NCBI GenBank assembly: GCA_937915765.1
Contig: CALGHE010000033.1
Location: forward strand, 1 to 7,688
Length of the DNA stretch: 7,688 nucleotides
Origin: an uncultured Bacteroidales bacterium
Lineage (GTDB): Bacteria; Bacteroidota; Bacteroidia; Bacteroidales; Paludibacteraceae
Direction: 5' to 3'
The notes under the pieces: generated by a model
What the model was told of the DNA's origin: nothing
Seen by the model: the letters and a program-made list of their open reading frames with translations, nothing else
The model's database searches: none
Translations under genes and position numbers: made by a program
Shown here: one piece after another, positions 6,340 to 7,688 of the stretch
Layout: each line of letters begins with the position of its first letter
Numbering within the stretch: the first letter of the stretch is position 1

Positions 6340-6573
6340 ATGTTGCCTTTAAATATTAAATATAGGAGAGTGAAGATGTCAAAGATGTTTGAGGCTTCAT
6401 TTCATGTTTCTGAGCCGAAAAGGAGTGCTGAACTTAAAAAAAGTGAGTTGCAGCAGTGAAAAAGAAGCGAAATAGTTGAATTTTGTAAAATGTAAAATGC
6501 AGATATTAAGGAGATTGCGAAAAAACTTATAGAGAAAGAGCAAAAAAAAGTGCTATATATGATGCAAATTTGA
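6340..6573 (+). pseudogene. Possible decayed small gene with two in-frame stops
   Basis: A single frame from ATG 6340 reads protein-like to TGA 6571-6573 (78 codons), interrupted by TGA at 6457-6459 and TAA at 6493-6495. The three parts carry MSKMFEASFHVSEPKRSAE, then KRSEIVEFCKM, then ADIKEIAKKLIEKEQKKV; the last has the charge pattern of an amphipathic helix. AGGAG at 6364-6368 lies 7 bases before an in-frame ATG at 6376, an unusually good Shine-Dalgarno for this genome, so a 27-residue peptide (6376-6459) may start there. I recognise no family. The alternatives are a real short peptide, a remnant of a larger gene killed by two nonsense mutations, or chance in AT-rich DNA. Two stops in 78 codons is fewer than expected at this composition, but not decisive. 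Confidence 0.3.
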
Positions 6574-6584
6574 AAAAAATGTAT

Positions 6585-6592
6585 TTACTTTG
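6585..6592 (+). promoter_or_regulatory. Probable -7 element for the lipoprotein gene
   Basis: TTACTTTG at 6585-6592, in the context TATTTACTTTGC, matches TAnnTTTG with one mismatch. A TTTG is present at 6569-6572 but only 12 bases upstream, too close for a standard -33 box. The position would give a leader of roughly 95 bases that includes the hairpin at 6617-6639. Confidence 0.4.
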
Positions 6593-6616
6593 CTTTGTGC
6601 TTTTGAAAAAGGGCAT

Positions 6617-6639
6617 GGTTGACGCAGAGGCGTGAAACC
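6617..6639 (+). other. Hairpin in the lipoprotein mRNA leader
   Basis: GGTT-g-ACGC (6617-6625) pairs with GCGT-ga-AACC (6630-6639) around the tetraloop AGAG, and GGG at 6611-6613 faces CCC at 6638-6640. It is the only GC-containing structure in the leader and is followed by 54 bases with no G up to the ATG. A 5' stabilising stem or a regulator-binding site are both possible. No T-tract follows, so it is not a terminator. Confidence 0.45.
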
Positions 6640-6694
6640 CATTTACTAACTAAAACAATTAACAATTTTATTAATTTAATTTATTTTATCTATT

Positions 6695-7378
6695 ATGAAG
6701 AAAGTATTTAATTTATCAGTTATTTTGGCTGTGCTTGCATCAGCTTTGACTTTCACTTCTTGTAGTGATGACGATGATGATGCTCCTCAGATTCTGATTG
6801 ATGTTCAGACAGTTGCTTCAACTGCGGTTATTAACATCACTTGTGACGAAGATTTGACTTCTGTTGCATTGTGGAAGGGTGGTAGCAAGGTGAAAGACCT
6901 TAATTTGAAAGAAGGTGTTGAAAAAGGAGAAAACAAAACAGTTTTCACTCTTGTAGATTTGGAAGATGGTGACTATAAAGTAAAAGTAGCTTGCGAAGGT
7001 AACGGAGAAGGGGAAGAAGTTTTCACTATCGGTGAAGGTGGTGCTGCTGCTGAATCATTCCAGTTGACAGTTGGTGGTTCTAACTCTTCTGAAGGTTCTT
7101 ATATCTCTATTAAGAACAAGGCTGTTTACAAGACAACAGAAGCTAACGCTAACGCTGCTGCTATCGAAATCATCTTCGACGGTACAACTTTCAAGTCAGC
7201 TGCTGAATCTACTAACTCTGCCTTTGAAGCAAAAGCTAGCGCTACAGTTTCTGGCGACGCTGCAAACGGATGGTCTTTCGAAACTTCTACAGGTTACAAG
7301 GGAACTATCAAGTTCGCTGGAGAAGACAAAGACGGTAAGGGAACTTACGACATCGACGTTACTCGTTCTGCAAAATAA
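6695..7378 (+). CDS. Predicted surface-exposed lipoprotein, unknown family
   Basis: This is a 227-residue protein. MKKVFNLSVILAVLASALTFTSC is a lipoprotein signal peptide with Cys23 as the lipidated residue. SDDDDD (24-29) directly after it fits the Bacteroides-type lipoprotein export signal (Ser followed by acidic residues), which sends lipoproteins to the outer face of the outer membrane. Residues 33-115 have an Ig/fibronectin-like beta rhythm (VINITCDED, DLEDGDYKVKVACEG), with Cys50 and Cys100 placed where a disulfide could form. A Gly/Ala hinge (GEGGAAAE, 113-120) leads to a second Ser/Thr/Ala-rich beta segment (120-227). I recognise neither domain. Codon use shifts: Asp is GAT in 8 of 12 codons in residues 24-115 but GAC in all 6 after 116, with AAC, AAG and TTC also dominant there, as in highly expressed genes. 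It stands alone with its own leader and terminator. Surface location is a strong prediction; function is unknown. Confidence 0.85.
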   Translation: MKKVFNLSVILAVLASALTFTSCSDDDDDAPQILIDVQTVASTAVINITCDEDLTSVALWKGGSKVKDLNLKEGVEKGENKTVFTLVDLEDGDYKVKVACEGNGEGEEVFTIGEGGAAAESFQLTVGGSNSSEGSYISIKNKAVYKTTEANANAAAIEIIFDGTTFKSAAESTNSAFEAKASATVSGDAANGWSFETSTGYKGTIKFAGEDKDGKGTYDIDVTRSAK

Positions 7379-7405
7379 TTGATAGAATATAATCTTTCAA
7401 TTTAT

Positions 7406-7438
7406 AAGCCCCTCGCACTGAGGGGCTTTTTTGTTTTT
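7406..7438 (+). terminator. Strong intrinsic terminator of the lipoprotein gene
   Basis: The arms AAGCCCCTC (7406-7414) and GAGGGGCTT (7420-7428) form a perfect 9-bp GC-rich stem with loop GCACT, followed by TTTT-G-TTTTT (7429-7438). It lies 28 bases after the stop codon and closes the lipoprotein as a single-gene unit. Confidence 0.93.
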
Positions 7439-7492
7439 GTCGCTTTCTTAAATATTGCTAATTGTAAAATGTAATTTTCTTTGCTCTTGCTC

Positions 7493-7523
7493 TTGTGTGT
7501 CAATTGCATTTGTTGTATTTTTG
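7493..7523 (+). promoter_or_regulatory. Bacteroidota-type promoter for the PDDEXK gene
   Basis: TTG (7493-7495) and TATTTTTG (7516-7523), separated by 20 bases, match the consensus with a three-base -33 element. Transcription would start near 7530, about 30 bases before the ATG at 7562. The leader is AT-rich without a Shine-Dalgarno. Confidence 0.6.
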
Positions 7524-7561
7524 TGCTGTGTAATTTATTAGTTTACGTTTTCTTATTAAGC

Positions 7562-7688
7562 ATGACAAAGTACGTTAATTTAAAGACCGACTGGGCCTTC
7601 AAGAAGCTGATGGGCCAGGAGCCTCAGATGCGTTCGTTCCTGAACAGCCTTCTGAGCGAGGAGTACGGCGAGATCAGGAGCCTCACGT
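7562..7688 (+). CDS. PD-(D/E)XK nuclease family transposase (Rpn-like), 5' part
   Basis: The first 42 codons of a gene are cut by the window end. The N-terminus, with VNLKTDWAFKKLMG and then SFLNSLL, fits the opening of the Rpn/PDDEXK_2 family, whose members begin with a (K/Y)TDxxFKK(L/I)FG motif and a following (D/I)FLN(A/S)(I/L)L helix. Rpn proteins are PD-(D/E)XK endonucleases with transposase-like distribution. They promote RecA-independent recombination in E. coli and occur in many copies in Bacteroidota. The catalytic residues lie beyond the window, so activity cannot be judged. Synonymous sites are strongly G/C-ending, unlike the AT-rich DNA immediately upstream. It has its own promoter (7493-7523) and sits after the lipoprotein terminator, so it is an independent unit. 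Truncation is by the window and not evidence of a pseudogene. Confidence 0.8.
   Translation, partial: MTKYVNLKTDWAFKKLMGQEPQMRSFLNSLLSEEYGEIRSLT

Noticed and set aside
1..7688. CRISPR array, insertion sequence with terminal repeats, rRNA or defence system
   Set aside because: No regularly spaced repeats, no terminal inverted repeats with target duplications, no rRNA-like sequence and no defence-gene cluster; the only mobile-type gene is the partial PDDEXK gene at the right edge.

Overview
The window looks like chromosomal DNA of a Bacteroidota (Bacteroidales-type) bacterium. Several signs agree. Two promoters match the Bacteroides consensus TTTG-N19..20-TAnnTTTG exactly. Most starts lack a Shine-Dalgarno and are preceded by A/T-rich leaders. 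There are small exported proteins with a stand-alone TonB C-terminal domain, a 'eukaryotic-type' GT3 glycogen synthase paired with a GT35 phosphorylase, a lipoprotein with a Cys-Ser-Asp5 surface-export signal, and the start of a PD-(D/E)XK 'transposase' gene. The species cannot be named from this alone.

Layout. 1-1078 (+): a tandem run of TonB-C-domain proteins: the 3' end of one, then two complete genes transcribed from a promoter at 130-160. The first and second share a perfect 55-bp direct repeat. 1146-1173: a hairpin with T-tracts on both strands, serving as a shared terminator between convergent units. 1196-5438 (-): a two-gene glycogen unit, glycogen synthase then alpha-glucan phosphorylase, with a promoter at 5493-5524. 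5574-5954 (-): a RidA-family reactive-imine deaminase. 5955-6694: about 740 bp without an intact gene. It holds a GC-rich block (about 56% GC over 6001-6180), an AT-rich stretch containing a possible decayed short gene (6340-6573), and the promoter and leader region of the next gene. 6695-7378 (+): a predicted surface-exposed lipoprotein of no family I recognise, with its own strong terminator (7406-7438). 7562-7688 (+): the first 42 codons of an Rpn/PDDEXK-type nuclease-transposase, cut by the window edge.

How the genes work together. The synthase builds and the phosphorylase degrades alpha-1,4-glucan, so one transcript carries both arms of glycogen turnover; no branching or debranching enzyme or GlgC is in view. 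RidA is general metabolic housekeeping and has no evident link to glycogen. The TonB-domain proteins would act in the periplasm near outer-membrane transporters. The lipoprotein is monocistronic and has features expected of high expression. I see no convincing new multi-gene system. The least explained elements are the lipoprotein with its G-free leader, the GC-rich block upstream of ridA, the degenerate ORF, and the recombining TonB-domain cluster.
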